Made by a program: the position numbers and the translations under genes
DNA from: DAOUKH01 sp965207995
GTDB taxonomy: Bacteria; Chloroflexota; Dehalococcoidia; SHYB01
Assembly: GCA_965207995.1 (NCBI GenBank)
Contig: OZ242299.1
Span: 806,001-870,000 of the forward strand
Length of the DNA stretch: 64,000 nt
Direction of reading: 5' to 3'
The notes under the pieces: generated by a model
Databases searched by the model: none
What the model was told of the DNA's origin: nothing
The model's input: the letters and a program-made list of their open reading frames with translations, nothing else
Shown: in pieces, positions 28,500-36,550 of the stretch
Layout: each line of letters starts with the position of its first letter
How positions within the stretch are numbered: the stretch's first letter is position 1

Positions 28500-29918
28500 A
28501 TGTCCATCACCGCCATAACCCCAGACCGCCAGAAGACCCTCGAGCAGATGCGCCGCATCTTCCGCCCCCGCGGCGTGGCCGTCGTCGGGGCGTCGGGAAC
28601 GCCGGGCAAGATCGGCTACGCCATCGTCGAGAATCTCAAGAACGGCGGCTTCGCCGGCGGCATCTACCCGGTGAACCCCCGCGCCGACGAGATCCTCGGC
28701 TATCCCTGCTACAAGAGCCTCGACGAGGTCCCCGACGACACCGACGTCGCCCTGGTCAGCATCCCCGCCCAGGGGGTCGCCGGGCTGGTCGAGCCCGCCG
28801 CGGCGAAGGGGATCGCCGGGCTGGTCGTCATCAGCTCCGGTTTCGCGGAGACCGGCGAGGTCGAGCTCCAGCGGGAGCTCCAAGCATTGGCCCGCGAGCA
28901 CGGCGTCCGGATCATGGGGCCCAACATCTACGGCTACTACTACACCCACGCCGGGCTCTGCGCCACCTTCTGCACTCCCTACACCGAGAAGGGCGGCGTT
29001 GCCCTCGTCTCCCAGAGCGGCGGCGTGGGCATGGCCATCCTCGGTTACAGCCGGTCGCGGCGTATGGGAGTCTCGGCGATCGTCGGCTTGGGCAACAAGA
29101 GCGACATCGACGAGGACGACCTTCTCGAGTTCTTCGGCGACGATCCCAACACCGAGGTCGTCGCCATCCACATGGAGGACCTGAAGAGCGGCCGCGGCTT
29201 CTTCGAGGCGGCGAGCCGCGTCACGCGCTCCAAGCCCGTGGTCGTGCTGAAGGGCGGACGCACCGGCGCGGGCGCCAGGGCGGCGGCCTCCCACACCGCG
29301 GCGCTGGCCGGCGAGGACCGCGTCTACGGCGCCGCGTTCGCGCAGTCGGGCGTCGTGCGCGCCCACACGCTGAAGGAGCTGCTCGACTGGTCGCGGGCGC
29401 TGCAGATGCTCCCCGACCCTAAGGGCGAGAACGTCGCCATCATCACCGGGGCGGGCGGGCTCGGCGTCCTGCTCAGCGACGCCTGCGTCGACCGCGGCCT
29501 CTCCCTCATGGAGATCCCCGACGACCTCGACGCCGCCTTTCGCCAGTACATCCCGCCCTTCGGCGCGGCGGGCAACCCCATCGACATCACCGGCGGCGAG
29601 CCTCCGGAGACCTACAAGCAGACGATTCTCCTCGGCCTCAACGACCCCCGCGTCCACGCCCTTATCATCGGCTACTGGCACACCGTCATCACCCCGCCGG
29701 TGGTCTTCGCCAAGGTGCTCGAAGAGGCGATGAACGAGGCCCGGGCCGCGGGCAACGTCAAGCCCGTGGTCGTCTCCCTCGCCGGCGACACCGAGGTCGA
29801 GGAAGCGGCCCGCTACATCGAAGACTTCGGCGTCCCCGCCTACCCCTACGCCGCCGAAGACGCCGTCGCCGCCCTCGCCGCCCGCTACACCTTCTGGCGC
29901 GCCAACCACCGCGCGTAG
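28500..29918 (+). CDS. ADP-forming acyl-CoA synthetase alpha-type protein
   Basis: 472 residues: a CoA-binding Rossmann domain (VAVVGASGTPGKIGYAI at 27-43, IYPVNPRADEILGYPCY) followed by two succinyl-CoA-ligase-like flavodoxin domains. The phospho-accepting His is probably H265 in SHTAALAG. Such proteins are the alpha half of NDP-forming acyl-CoA synthetases, which make ATP from acyl-CoA or activate acids. The ATP-grasp beta half is missing here and is not in the window. TATCAT (28488-28493) ends 6 nt before the ATG, so the mRNA may be nearly leaderless. Confidence 0.85.
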   Translation: MSITAITPDRQKTLEQMRRIFRPRGVAVVGASGTPGKIGYAIVENLKNGGFAGGIYPVNPRADEILGYPCYKSLDEVPDDTDVALVSIPAQGVAGLVEPAAAKGIAGLVVISSGFAETGEVELQRELQALAREHGVRIMGPNIYGYYYTHAGLCATFCTPYTEKGGVALVSQSGGVGMAILGYSRSRRMGVSAIVGLGNKSDIDEDDLLEFFGDDPNTEVVAIHMEDLKSGRGFFEAASRVTRSKPVVVLKGGRTGAGARAAASHTAALAGEDRVYGAAFAQSGVVRAHTLKELLDWSRALQMLPDPKGENVAIITGAGGLGVLLSDACVDRGLSLMEIPDDLDAAFRQYIPPFGAAGNPIDITGGEPPETYKQTILLGLNDPRVHALIIGYWHTVITPPVVFAKVLEEAMNEARAAGNVKPVVVSLAGDTEVEEAARYIEDFGVPAYPYAAEDAVAALAARYTFWRANHRA

Positions 29919-30347
29919 CGCGGCGCCCGCCCCTATTTCCCTAGGCACGCCCCTATTGACAAGCACAGTACGTATGTTCTAATATGAACGCGTGGTCCTT
30001 AGGCTGAACGACGGAGCGTGAAACCCACCCGCCGCGGGGGCAGAGGCACAAGCCCGTCGGACCGGGCCGGAACGTCGACAGCGCGATTTGCGCGGAGAGT
30101 GGGAGCCGTCCACCGCGGGGGCGGCAGACCAACGCCGGACAGGCAGGAACGTCGACGGCGATCGCGCGGGGAGTGGCGCCGCCCACCGCGGGGGTGGCGA
30201 ACGAACCGTCAGGCAGGAGCGTCGACGGCGATCGCGCGGGGAGTGGCGCCGCCCACCGCGGGGGTGGCGAACGAACCGTCAGGCAGGAACGCCGACGGCG
30301 ATCGCGCGGAGAGTGGCGCCGCCCACCGCGGGGTGGCAAACCAACCG
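29919..30347. other. gene-free stretch behind the DUF35 gene
   Basis: 429 bp containing the TTGACA promoter candidate and, from about 30060, the 70-bp tandem repeats. No gene supported: plus-strand frames across it consist of Arg/Ala/Gly-rich repeat translation. Confidence 0.6.
29956..29985 (+). promoter_or_regulatory. strong promoter-like sequence without an obvious gene
   Basis: Perfect TTGACA (29956-29961), an 18-nt spacer and TAATAT (29980-29985). It points into the tandem-repeat region and the 3' end of the oppositely oriented DUF35 gene. No convincing plus-strand gene follows. Confidence 0.5.
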
Positions 30348-30372
30348 TCAGGCGAGCCGGAACTTGGGCAGC
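30062..30372. repeat. 70-bp tandem repeat array
   Basis: Units start at 30140, 30210 and 30280 (exact 70-bp period, nearly identical), with decayed units before (about 30062) and after (30349). Each contains CAGGCAGGA, CGTCGACGGCGATCGCGCGG and a GC-rich hairpin (on the minus strand CGCCACC..GGTGGGCG with one bulged G). The last unit merges with the final codons of the DUF35 gene, whose end resembles the repeat, so the array may have grown out of the gene's 3' end. Confidence 0.8.
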
Positions 30373-30752
30373 GCGATCTCGTCGGTGACGTCGTCGAAGA
30401 CGACCTCGACGGGAGCGCCGACGGCGAGGTCGTCCCACGACGCGCCCTCGACATTGCTGAAGATCATCGGCCCCTCGTCGAGCTGGATCTGCACGACGTT
30501 GTACGGCATCGCGTCGGCGAAGCTCTTCAGGTAGGCCTGGTGCATCTCGATGCGCCCCCAGATCACGCCCCGGCCGCTCGCCTCCGTCCACTCGATGCGC
30601 GCCGACACGCAGCGGGGACAGGAGAGATACGGCGGGAACCAGGCGTGGCCGCAGTCCAGGCAGCGGGGCAGCAGAAGTCGGCGCTCCTTCGCTGCCTCCC
30701 AGAAGGCCCGGTCCTCGCGCGTGACCTTAGGTAGAGGTCTGTCGTAGGCCAT
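30348..30752 (-). CDS. DUF35 / OB-fold acyl-CoA-associated zinc-ribbon protein
   Basis: 134 residues. A rubredoxin-like zinc ribbon with C31xxC34 and C45xxC48 is followed by an OB fold (GVIWGRIEMHQAY to the end). Proteins of this kind pair with thiolase-fold enzymes and MaoC-type hydratases, for instance in steroid side-chain degradation and in archaeal HMG-CoA synthesis, where they bind the CoA moiety or shape the active site. The thiolase-fold gene ends 2 bp before this start on the same strand, so the two proteins very likely form a complex. ATG 30752 was chosen because the longer frame has an Arg-rich, non-conserved extension inside the neighbour. Confidence 0.88.
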   Translation of the reverse strand: MAYDRPLPKVTREDRAFWEAAKERRLLLPRCLDCGHAWFPPYLSCPRCVSARIEWTEASGRGVIWGRIEMHQAYLKSFADAMPYNVVQIQLDEGPMIFSNVEGASWDDLAVGAPVEVVFDDVTDEIALPKFRLA

Positions 30753-30754
30753 GG

Positions 30755-31903
30755 CTAAGCGTCCCTCGTCAGGAGCGTCGCCCCAGACACCGGCGCGAGG
30801 CAGGCGTAGAGCACGGCCCCGCAGTCGGCCACCTGGCGCTCGCCGCACTCGCCCCGGATCTGGCGGATGGCCTCGGCGTGGTGGTTCCACCCTTGCATGT
30901 ACGCCTCGCTCATCATCCCGCCGCTGGTGTTCACCGGCAGCTCGCCGCCCCGGCGAATGCGCCCATCCTGCACCCAATCAAGCGCCTCGCCCCGCTTGCA
31001 GAACCCGAACCCTTCCAGCGCCCACAACACCGACACCGAGAAGTTGTCGTACACCTGCAGCGAATCGACGTCGGCCCGGTCGAGCCCCGAACGCTCGAAG
31101 ATCTCGTCCGCCATGCCGGCGCAGGCCTCGGCCCACAGGTCTTCCGGCACGAAGTGCTCCCGAAGGGCCGCGCGCTCCGTGAAGGCAGCGATGCGCACCG
31201 GCGGCTTGCGCAGATCGCGGGCCCGCTCGAGCGTGGTCACGATGTAGCAGACCGCGCCATCGGTCACGAGGCAGTAGTCGAAGAGGCGGAGCGGCCGCGC
31301 CACGAACCGCGAGTCCAGATATGATTGCAGGTCGAGCGGGCTCTGCATCACCGCCTCCGAGTTCATCGAGGCGTGCTCGCGAATCGCCACCGAGACCTCG
31401 CCCAACCCGTCGGCCTTGCCGCCGAGTCCGTAGTCGGCGAGGTAGTGCTCATAGGCGAGCGCATAGAAGGCGCCCGGAGAGGTGAGTCCGAAGACGGGGT
31501 CGTACAGGTCGCCGCCGCCCTCGTTGCCGCCGAAATGCACCCGCACCGAGCGCATATTCGTGGCGTACACCAGCGCGACGTAGTCGGCCATGCCCGCCTG
31601 CACCGCCAGCGACGCGTGGGCCAGCGCCACCGCACACATCCGCCCGCTCATCGGATAGGGCGCAAGGAACCGCACGTCTCGCAGCCCGGCCCGGTACGCC
31701 AGCTTGGGATAGTCCACCGAGCTTGCAACTAGGCCGTCGATTTGCTCCGCGCGCAGGCCGGCGTCGTCGAGGGCCGCCCGCAGCGCGTCGACGCCAAGCT
31801 GTTCCGCCGTGCGTCCCGGGTCGGGGTTGCGATAAAGGTCATGGAAGTCAGTCGTACCGACTCCCACAATCGCCGTGTTGCCGAAAACGCTATCCCGCGC
31901 CAT
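30755..31903 (-). CDS. thiolase-fold protein (SCP-x / Ltp2-like), lacking the thiolase Cys and His
   Basis: 382 residues with the thiolase fold (AIVGVGTTDF, DALRAALDDAGL, VNTSGG). Where thiolases have CxSG, this protein has PMSG (84-87), so the nucleophilic Cys is absent. Where they have GHPxG, it reads EAYMQG (333-338), so the His is a Tyr (Y335). With the adjacent DUF35 gene this resembles the Ltp2-DUF35 retro-aldolase of steroid side-chain degradation, which uses tyrosines, more than an acetyl-CoA acetyltransferase. Database names such as acetyl-CoA acetyltransferase or lipid-transfer protein would be expected. The start at ATG 31903 is supported by GAGGTG 6 nt upstream. Confidence 0.85.
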   Translation of the reverse strand: MARDSVFGNTAIVGVGTTDFHDLYRNPDPGRTAEQLGVDALRAALDDAGLRAEQIDGLVASSVDYPKLAYRAGLRDVRFLAPYPMSGRMCAVALAHASLAVQAGMADYVALVYATNMRSVRVHFGGNEGGGDLYDPVFGLTSPGAFYALAYEHYLADYGLGGKADGLGEVSVAIREHASMNSEAVMQSPLDLQSYLDSRFVARPLRLFDYCLVTDGAVCYIVTTLERARDLRKPPVRIAAFTERAALREHFVPEDLWAEACAGMADEIFERSGLDRADVDSLQVYDNFSVSVLWALEGFGFCKRGEALDWVQDGRIRRGGELPVNTSGGMMSEAYMQGWNHHAEAIRQIRGECGERQVADCGAVLYACLAPVSGATLLTRDA

Positions 31904-31994
31904 TGCCCACACCTCTCGTGCGCGCTCGCGGCGCATCTTCCCACAGGCGCCGCGGGCAGCGCCACTCAACCCTTGTGTACACCGGCCACACCCA

Positions 31995-32023
31995 TTGACA
32001 GGGAACGGCCCTCCGAGTACCGT
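31995..32023 (+). promoter_or_regulatory. candidate promoter for the ABC substrate-binding gene
   Basis: Perfect TTGACA (31995-32000), a 17-nt spacer and a weak TACCGT (32018-32023). A leader hairpin TCCGGGC/GCCCGGA with a 12-nt loop (32032-32057) follows, ending just before the ribosome-binding site GGGAGGA. Confidence 0.5.
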
Positions 32024-32074
32024 TGCTTCGCTCCGGGCCCTTCATGTCCGGCCCGGAAATAAGGGAGGACTTCC

Positions 32075-34009
32075 ATGAGGCGAATCAAGTCTCGCTTACT
32101 CCTGTTGGCCAGCGCTCTCATCGTGACGGCGCTTGTCGCCGCCGCCTGCGGCGGAGATGATCCAACGGCGGCCCCGCCCGCCCCGGCGCCCACGAATACG
32201 CCGGTGCCAGCGACCACGGCTCCCGAGCCAACCGCGGCCCCCGAAGCGACGGCCATGCCAGAGGCGACGGCTATGCCCGAGGCGACCGCCATGCCCGAGC
32301 CGACGGCCATGCCCGAAGCAACGGCTATGCCCGAGGCGACCGCCATGCCTGAAGCAACGGCCATGCCCGAGGCAACCGCGGCGCCCGAGCCGACGGCGGC
32401 TCCGCAGCCGACGTCCACGCCGAGGCCGACGCCGACGCCGACGCCGATTCCGGAGCCCGTCTTCGGCGGCGTCCCCGACCTGCCCAACGCACAGTATGGC
32501 GGGACGTTGATCCGGACCAACTCCGCGGAAGGCCCGACGTGGGACCCGCTGAAGGAACGCACGCAGAACACCCAAGACCCCATTTCCCCGCTGTTCGATC
32601 AGCTCCTGATCAGTCATCCCAACGAGCAGAGTCAACTCGTACCGCAGATCGCGGACAACTGGGAGATTTCCGCCGACAACCTGACCTACACGTTCAGCAT
32701 CCGCGACGACATCACCTTCCACAACGGCAGCGCCCTCAACGCTGCAGATGTCGCTTGGACGTTCGAATTACTGCGCAGCCCTCCGGAGGGCTACAGTCCC
32801 ATCAACCGGGGTCTCGTCGGCTCCATCGCCAGGATCGATACCCCCGACGACCGCACTGTCGTCCTTAACTTGAGCGAGCCCGACAACGCCTTCCTCTACG
32901 CAATGGGAGGGCATGGACGCATGCACATCCTCGACCAAGAGACCGTCGAGGGGGCAGGCGGCATCGCATCGCTCAGGGAGTGGCCGCCGATAGGCAGCGG
33001 CCCCTTCATGGGCGAGCGGGGTGGACACGATCAAGGCGTCGGCGTCGAGGTCGTGCGCAACCCCAACTACTACGTCGAGGGACGGCCGTTCGTTGACAGC
33101 ATGCAGTGGTTCTTCATCCCCGACAGAGGGGCGCAGGAAGCGGCATTCCTAGCCGGCCAGCTCAGCATCCTGACCGTGAATACCGGCGCAGGGATCGACG
33201 AGATCAATTCCCGGCTCGCCGGCAGAGCGTTCATCCAAGAGGTAGCGGACACCGTCTTCTGGGATCTGAACCTCGACTTCCACAGCGAAGACTCGCCCTT
33301 CACCGACATTAAAGTGCGCGAGGCCGTTTCATTGGCCCTCAATAGGGCCGAGGCGATTGAGTTGATACGGCAGGGACGCGGCGTCTTGGGCGGCGTCATC
33401 ATCCCCGGCACCGGCTGGGAAATCCCCACGTCCGAACTACTGCAGTACGCCGGCTACACGGAGACCGTTGACGAAGGCGTGGCCAAAGCGAAGGCACTGC
33501 TCGCCGAGGCCGGTTACCCGGACGGCTTCGAGTCCACCATCTGGACCCGGAACCATCCCGCCTACCTGACGCCCACCGTCGCCATGCAGGAGCAGCTCGA
33601 ACGTATCGGCATCCGCGCCAACATCGTGCAGGCCGAGCAGGCGGTCTTCTTCGCCGAGCAGCGGAACCTCGACGTCTGGGACATGCAGAGCGGCGGCCAC
33701 CGCTACACCGGGACCGACCCGAACTTCATGATCCGCGAGTTCTACCTCACCGACGCGACACGGAACCTCAACTTCTTCACCGACCCCGAGGTGGACCGCC
33801 TCTTCTCAGAGCAAAACCTGGAGGCCGACCCCGGTAAGCGCCGTGAGCTCGTCAACCGGATCGAGCACATCGTTGTGGGCTTCTACGGAAACCCGGTGCT
33901 CTACTACAACAAGGCGAACTACGCCATGTACAACTACGTCAAGAACCAGGCGTACCACGCCTCCTACGGGTCCAACCAGGACTTCAGGGACGTCTGGATC
34001 GAACGGTAG
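32075..34009 (+). CDS. ABC transporter substrate-binding lipoprotein, peptide/nickel (SBP_bac_5) family
   Basis: 644 residues. Lipoprotein signal with Cys25 (LVAAAC). Residues 28 to about 128 are a low-complexity Pro/Thr/Ala linker built from PEATAM hexamers, which probably spans the cell envelope. The rest is a DppA/OppA-type binding domain (YGGTLIRTNS, ISPLFDQLL, DNWEISADNLTYTFSIRDDITFHNGS, FSEQNLEADPGKRRELVNRIE). It delivers oligopeptides or other solutes to the two permeases that follow. A GGGAGGA ribosome-binding site lies 6 nt upstream of the start. A strong hairpin at 34033-34062 separates it from the permease genes. Confidence 0.92.
   Translation: MRRIKSRLLLLASALIVTALVAAACGGDDPTAAPPAPAPTNTPVPATTAPEPTAAPEATAMPEATAMPEATAMPEPTAMPEATAMPEATAMPEATAMPEATAAPEPTAAPQPTSTPRPTPTPTPIPEPVFGGVPDLPNAQYGGTLIRTNSAEGPTWDPLKERTQNTQDPISPLFDQLLISHPNEQSQLVPQIADNWEISADNLTYTFSIRDDITFHNGSALNAADVAWTFELLRSPPEGYSPINRGLVGSIARIDTPDDRTVVLNLSEPDNAFLYAMGGHGRMHILDQETVEGAGGIASLREWPPIGSGPFMGERGGHDQGVGVEVVRNPNYYVEGRPFVDSMQWFFIPDRGAQEAAFLAGQLSILTVNTGAGIDEINSRLAGRAFIQEVADTVFWDLNLDFHSEDSPFTDIKVREAVSLALNRAEAIELIRQGRGVLGGVIIPGTGWEIPTSELLQYAGYTETVDEGVAKAKALLAEAGYPDGFESTIWTRNHPAYLTPTVAMQEQLERIGIRANIVQAEQAVFFAEQRNLDVWDMQSGGHRYTGTDPNFMIREFYLTDATRNLNFFTDPEVDRLFSEQNLEADPGKRRELVNRIEHIVVGFYGNPVLYYNKANYAMYNYVKNQAYHASYGSNQDFRDVWIER
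32156..32458 (+). repeat. PEATAM-type low-complexity linker repeat
   Basis: An 18-bp unit encoding a Pro-Glu-Ala/Pro-Thr-Ala-Met hexamer recurs about seven times in the core of the linker. Such in-frame repeats change length easily by slippage. Confidence 0.7.
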
Positions 34010-34032
34010 CGGCGGATAAGCGTAAGCCATTG

Positions 34033-34062
34033 AAGAGGGGCGGGCCGTGGCCCGCCCCTCTT
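34033..34062 (+). terminator. strong hairpin between substrate-binding and permease genes
   Basis: A perfect 14-bp inverted repeat, AAGAGGGGCGGGCC and its complement, separated by only 2 nt. There is no T tract after it. It may act as a partial terminator or an mRNA-stabilising hairpin that keeps the binding-protein message more abundant than the permease message. Confidence 0.6.
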
Positions 34063-34104
34063 GCGCTTCAGCGAGAGGGCGAATAGCCCAGTCAGTACGA
34101 AGCG

Positions 34105-35064
34105 ATGCAGCAGTACGTAGTCAGACGGCTCCTGGCGATCATCCCGCTCATGATCGGGGTGTCCATTGTCATCTTCTTCGTCATGCGAGTGCTTCCGGGG
34201 GACGTGGCGGCGGTGATTGCTTCAAGGGGCAGTCCCGACACCGCGCCCACGGAGCAGGAGATAGAGGCGGTCCGCCTGGCTCTCAATCTTGACCGCAACA
34301 TCTTCCTTCAGTACCTCGACTGGGTGTGGGACGCCCTCCGCTTCGACTTCGGCGACTCCTACTTCACCGGCAACTCCGTACGCGATGACATCATCCGAAA
34401 GCTCCCCGTGACCATCGAGCTCGGCCTGCTGTCGATCCTTATCGCTTGGCTCATTGCCCTCCCCGTCGGCATCATATCGGCGGTTAAGCAGGACTCCGTC
34501 TGGGACTACGCGGGGAGAATCTTCAGTATCTCCGGTCTCGCCGTGCCCACGTTCTGGGCCGGCATTCTGACCATTCTGATCTTGTCCCGCTATTTCAGTT
34601 GGTTGCCCCCCTTGGGATACCGGGAGTTCTTCGAGGACCCCCGGGGCAACCTGCTCCAGCTTATCTTCCCCGCGCTGGCACTCGGCTGGACGCTCTCCGC
34701 GACCGCGGCCCGGATGACCCGCTCCTCGATGCTCGAAGTGTTGCGGGAAGACTATATCCGGACGGCGCGCTCGAAGGGCCTCAAGGAAGCAGTGGTCGTT
34801 ATGCGGCACGCGTTGCGCAACGCGCTGATCCCCGTCATCACCCTCGCCGGCTTCATGATTTCTCTGGTTATCGGCGGCACGGTCATCATCGAGAGCATCT
34901 TCAGCCTGCCCGGAATGGGCCTCTACCTCGTCCAAGCCATCGGAATACGTGACTTCCCCATCATCCAAGGCGTCGTGCTCCTCATCGCTTTCGCCTTCGC
35001 AATCGTGAACCTAGTCGTCGATCTCGCCTACGGCTTCATCGATCCTCGCATCCGCCAGTCCTGA
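34105..35064 (+). CDS. ABC transporter permease, DppB type
   Basis: 319 residues with six predicted membrane helices. It begins with MQQYVVRRLLAIIPLMIGVSIVIF, the standard DppB/OppB N-terminus. The cytoplasmic EAA loop (MLEVLREDYIRTARSKGLKEAVVVMRHALRNALIP) docks the ATPase. It forms the channel with the next gene, 10 bp downstream. No ATPase genes (dppD, dppF) follow. Confidence 0.93.
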   Translation: MQQYVVRRLLAIIPLMIGVSIVIFFVMRVLPGDVAAVIASRGSPDTAPTEQEIEAVRLALNLDRNIFLQYLDWVWDALRFDFGDSYFTGNSVRDDIIRKLPVTIELGLLSILIAWLIALPVGIISAVKQDSVWDYAGRIFSISGLAVPTFWAGILTILILSRYFSWLPPLGYREFFEDPRGNLLQLIFPALALGWTLSATAARMTRSSMLEVLREDYIRTARSKGLKEAVVVMRHALRNALIPVITLAGFMISLVIGGTVIIESIFSLPGMGLYLVQAIGIRDFPIIQGVVLLIAFAFAIVNLVVDLAYGFIDPRIRQS

Positions 35065-35074
35065 TACCAGCACC

Positions 35075-36010
35075 ATGGCCTCGAACGAAGTAGCGCTCGA
35101 CCCAGACGCCGGCAAAGGGCCGGTCCAGTACTTGGCCAACGCGGCCGTCGCTCTCGGGCAGTTCTTCAAGCAGAAGCCCCTCGGCGCATTCGGCGCGCTC
35201 GTTCTATTGGTCATGTTCGTCCTCGCGATCTTCGCCGGTGTTATCAGTCAGTACGACCCCACCGAGTTCAACAGGTACGTAGACGAGAGCGGCACAGATA
35301 GGAACGCCACATTCCAGCCCCCGGACGGCACGTTCTGGCTGGGCACCGACGAGTTTGGCCGCGACATTTTCAGCCGCATCGCCCACGGCTCCCGCATCTC
35401 CCTCCGCGTCGGATTCATATCGGTCTTGCTCGGTACGGCGGGGGGCGCGCTCTTCGGCATGATCAGCGGCTATGTCGGGGGGCGCTTCGACATGGTCTCC
35501 CAGCGGGTCATGGACGCGCTGATGGCGCTGCCCGGCCTCATCCTCGCCCTGATGGTCATCGCCGCATTGGGCAGGGGGGAGTTTCCCGTCATCGTGGCCA
35601 TCGCCCTCAACATCGGCCCCAACGCCAACCGGATCCTGCGGGCGCAGTGCCTGACGATCAAGGAGCGGCCCTACGTCGACGCCGCGCGCGCGTTGGGCGC
35701 CTCGAACGTTCGGATCATCCTGGGGCACATCCTGCCGAACTCGCTGGCGCCGTTCCTGATCATCGCGACGGCGGGCTTGGGCGCGGCCATCCTCATCGAA
35801 GCCTCGCTGAGCTTCCTCGGCTTCGGTGTGCCACAGCCGGCGCCGTCGTGGGGAGGGATGCTCACCGGAAACGCGCAGCAGTTCGCGATCGTCGCGCCGT
35901 GGCTCGCCATTGCCCCCGGCGTCGCCATCAGCCTCGCCGTCTTCGCCTTCAACGTCCTGGGCGACGCCCTCCGCGACGTCTGGGACCCGAGGCTCCGGGG
36001 CGCCTCCTAG
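35075..36010 (+). CDS. ABC transporter permease, DppC type
   Basis: 311 residues. It has the N-terminal segment typical of DppC (FFKQKPLGAFGALVLLVMFVLAIFAG), the periplasmic loop PPDGTFWLGTDEFGRDIFSRIAHGSRISL, and the EAA loop ERPYVDAARALGASNVRIILGHILPN. It is the partner of the preceding permease. Its TAG stop shares CTAG with the convergent MaoC gene, so the operon ends here without ATPases. Confidence 0.93.
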   Translation: MASNEVALDPDAGKGPVQYLANAAVALGQFFKQKPLGAFGALVLLVMFVLAIFAGVISQYDPTEFNRYVDESGTDRNATFQPPDGTFWLGTDEFGRDIFSRIAHGSRISLRVGFISVLLGTAGGALFGMISGYVGGRFDMVSQRVMDALMALPGLILALMVIAALGRGEFPVIVAIALNIGPNANRILRAQCLTIKERPYVDAARALGASNVRIILGHILPNSLAPFLIIATAGLGAAILIEASLSFLGFGVPQPAPSWGGMLTGNAQQFAIVAPWLAIAPGVAISLAVFAFNVLGDALRDVWDPRLRGAS

Positions 36011-36477
36011 GCGGCGCCCCCGGCGCTGCGCCGGTACATCTGCACCCAGTCGCCCTCGCACGCGACCTCGCCGCCCCGGCTCACGTTCAACGCCTCGAAG
36101 TGAAACGTCACGACGCCTCGGTCGCCGCGGCTCGTCTCGCGCTTGCCGGCGACCTCGATGCGGACGCCGACCGTATCGCCCGGGTAGACCGGCGACTTGA
36201 AGCGCAGCCCCTCGACGCCGAGAAAGCCCATGCTGTGCTCCGACGCGAGCCCCGCGGCGAACATGAGGCCGCTCACCACCGACACCGTCAGCATCCCGTG
36301 GGCTATGCGCCCGCCGAAGGGGCTGGCCTTGGCGTATTCCTCATCGACGTGCAGGGGGTGGTAGTCGCCCGACACGCCGGCGAAGTTGACCAAATCGGCC
36401 TCCGTGATGGTGCGCGCCGGCGCGGGGATGATTTCACCCACCATGTAGCCGTCGAAGTCCTTGTCTCGTGCGTGCAT
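36007..36477 (-). CDS. MaoC-family (R)-specific enoyl-CoA hydratase
   Basis: 156 residues, single hot-dog domain. The hydratase motif is SGDYHPLHVDEEYA, with Asp38 and His43 as likely catalytic pair, followed by GGRIAHGML. It hydrates trans-2-enoyl-CoA to (R)-3-hydroxyacyl-CoA. It stands alone on this strand; the nearest functional partners are the DUF35/aldolase-like pair and the acyl-CoA ligase that diverges from it. Confidence 0.9.
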   Translation of the reverse strand: MHARDKDFDGYMVGEIIPAPARTITEADLVNFAGVSGDYHPLHVDEEYAKASPFGGRIAHGMLTVSVVSGLMFAAGLASEHSMGFLGVEGLRFKSPVYPGDTVGVRIEVAGKRETSRGDRGVVTFHFEALNVSRGGEVACEGDWVQMYRRSAGGAA

Positions 36478-36503
36478 CGGTTCGCCTCCCGAGCCGGACG
36501 CCT

Positions 36504-36512
36504 TGCTATAAT
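36504..36512 (+). promoter_or_regulatory. extended -10 promoter TGC-TATAAT
   Basis: TGCTATAAT, 38 nt before the acyl-CoA ligase start, in a setting identical to 57495-57503 (TTGCTATAATCG). No -35 is visible; extended -10 promoters often do without one. Confidence 0.55.
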
Positions 36513-36550
36513 CGGCCCCCGCCGCCCCGCGGCGCCGGAGGTGAAGCGTT

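Noticed and set aside
30062..30372. CRISPR array
   Set aside because: Units are contiguous 70-bp copies with no unique spacers and no cas genes near.
30018..30734. Plus-strand frame through the 70-bp repeats, downstream of the strong promoter
   Set aside because: It is antisense to the DUF35 gene, translates the repeat unit into low-complexity Arg/Gly, and has no ribosome-binding site.
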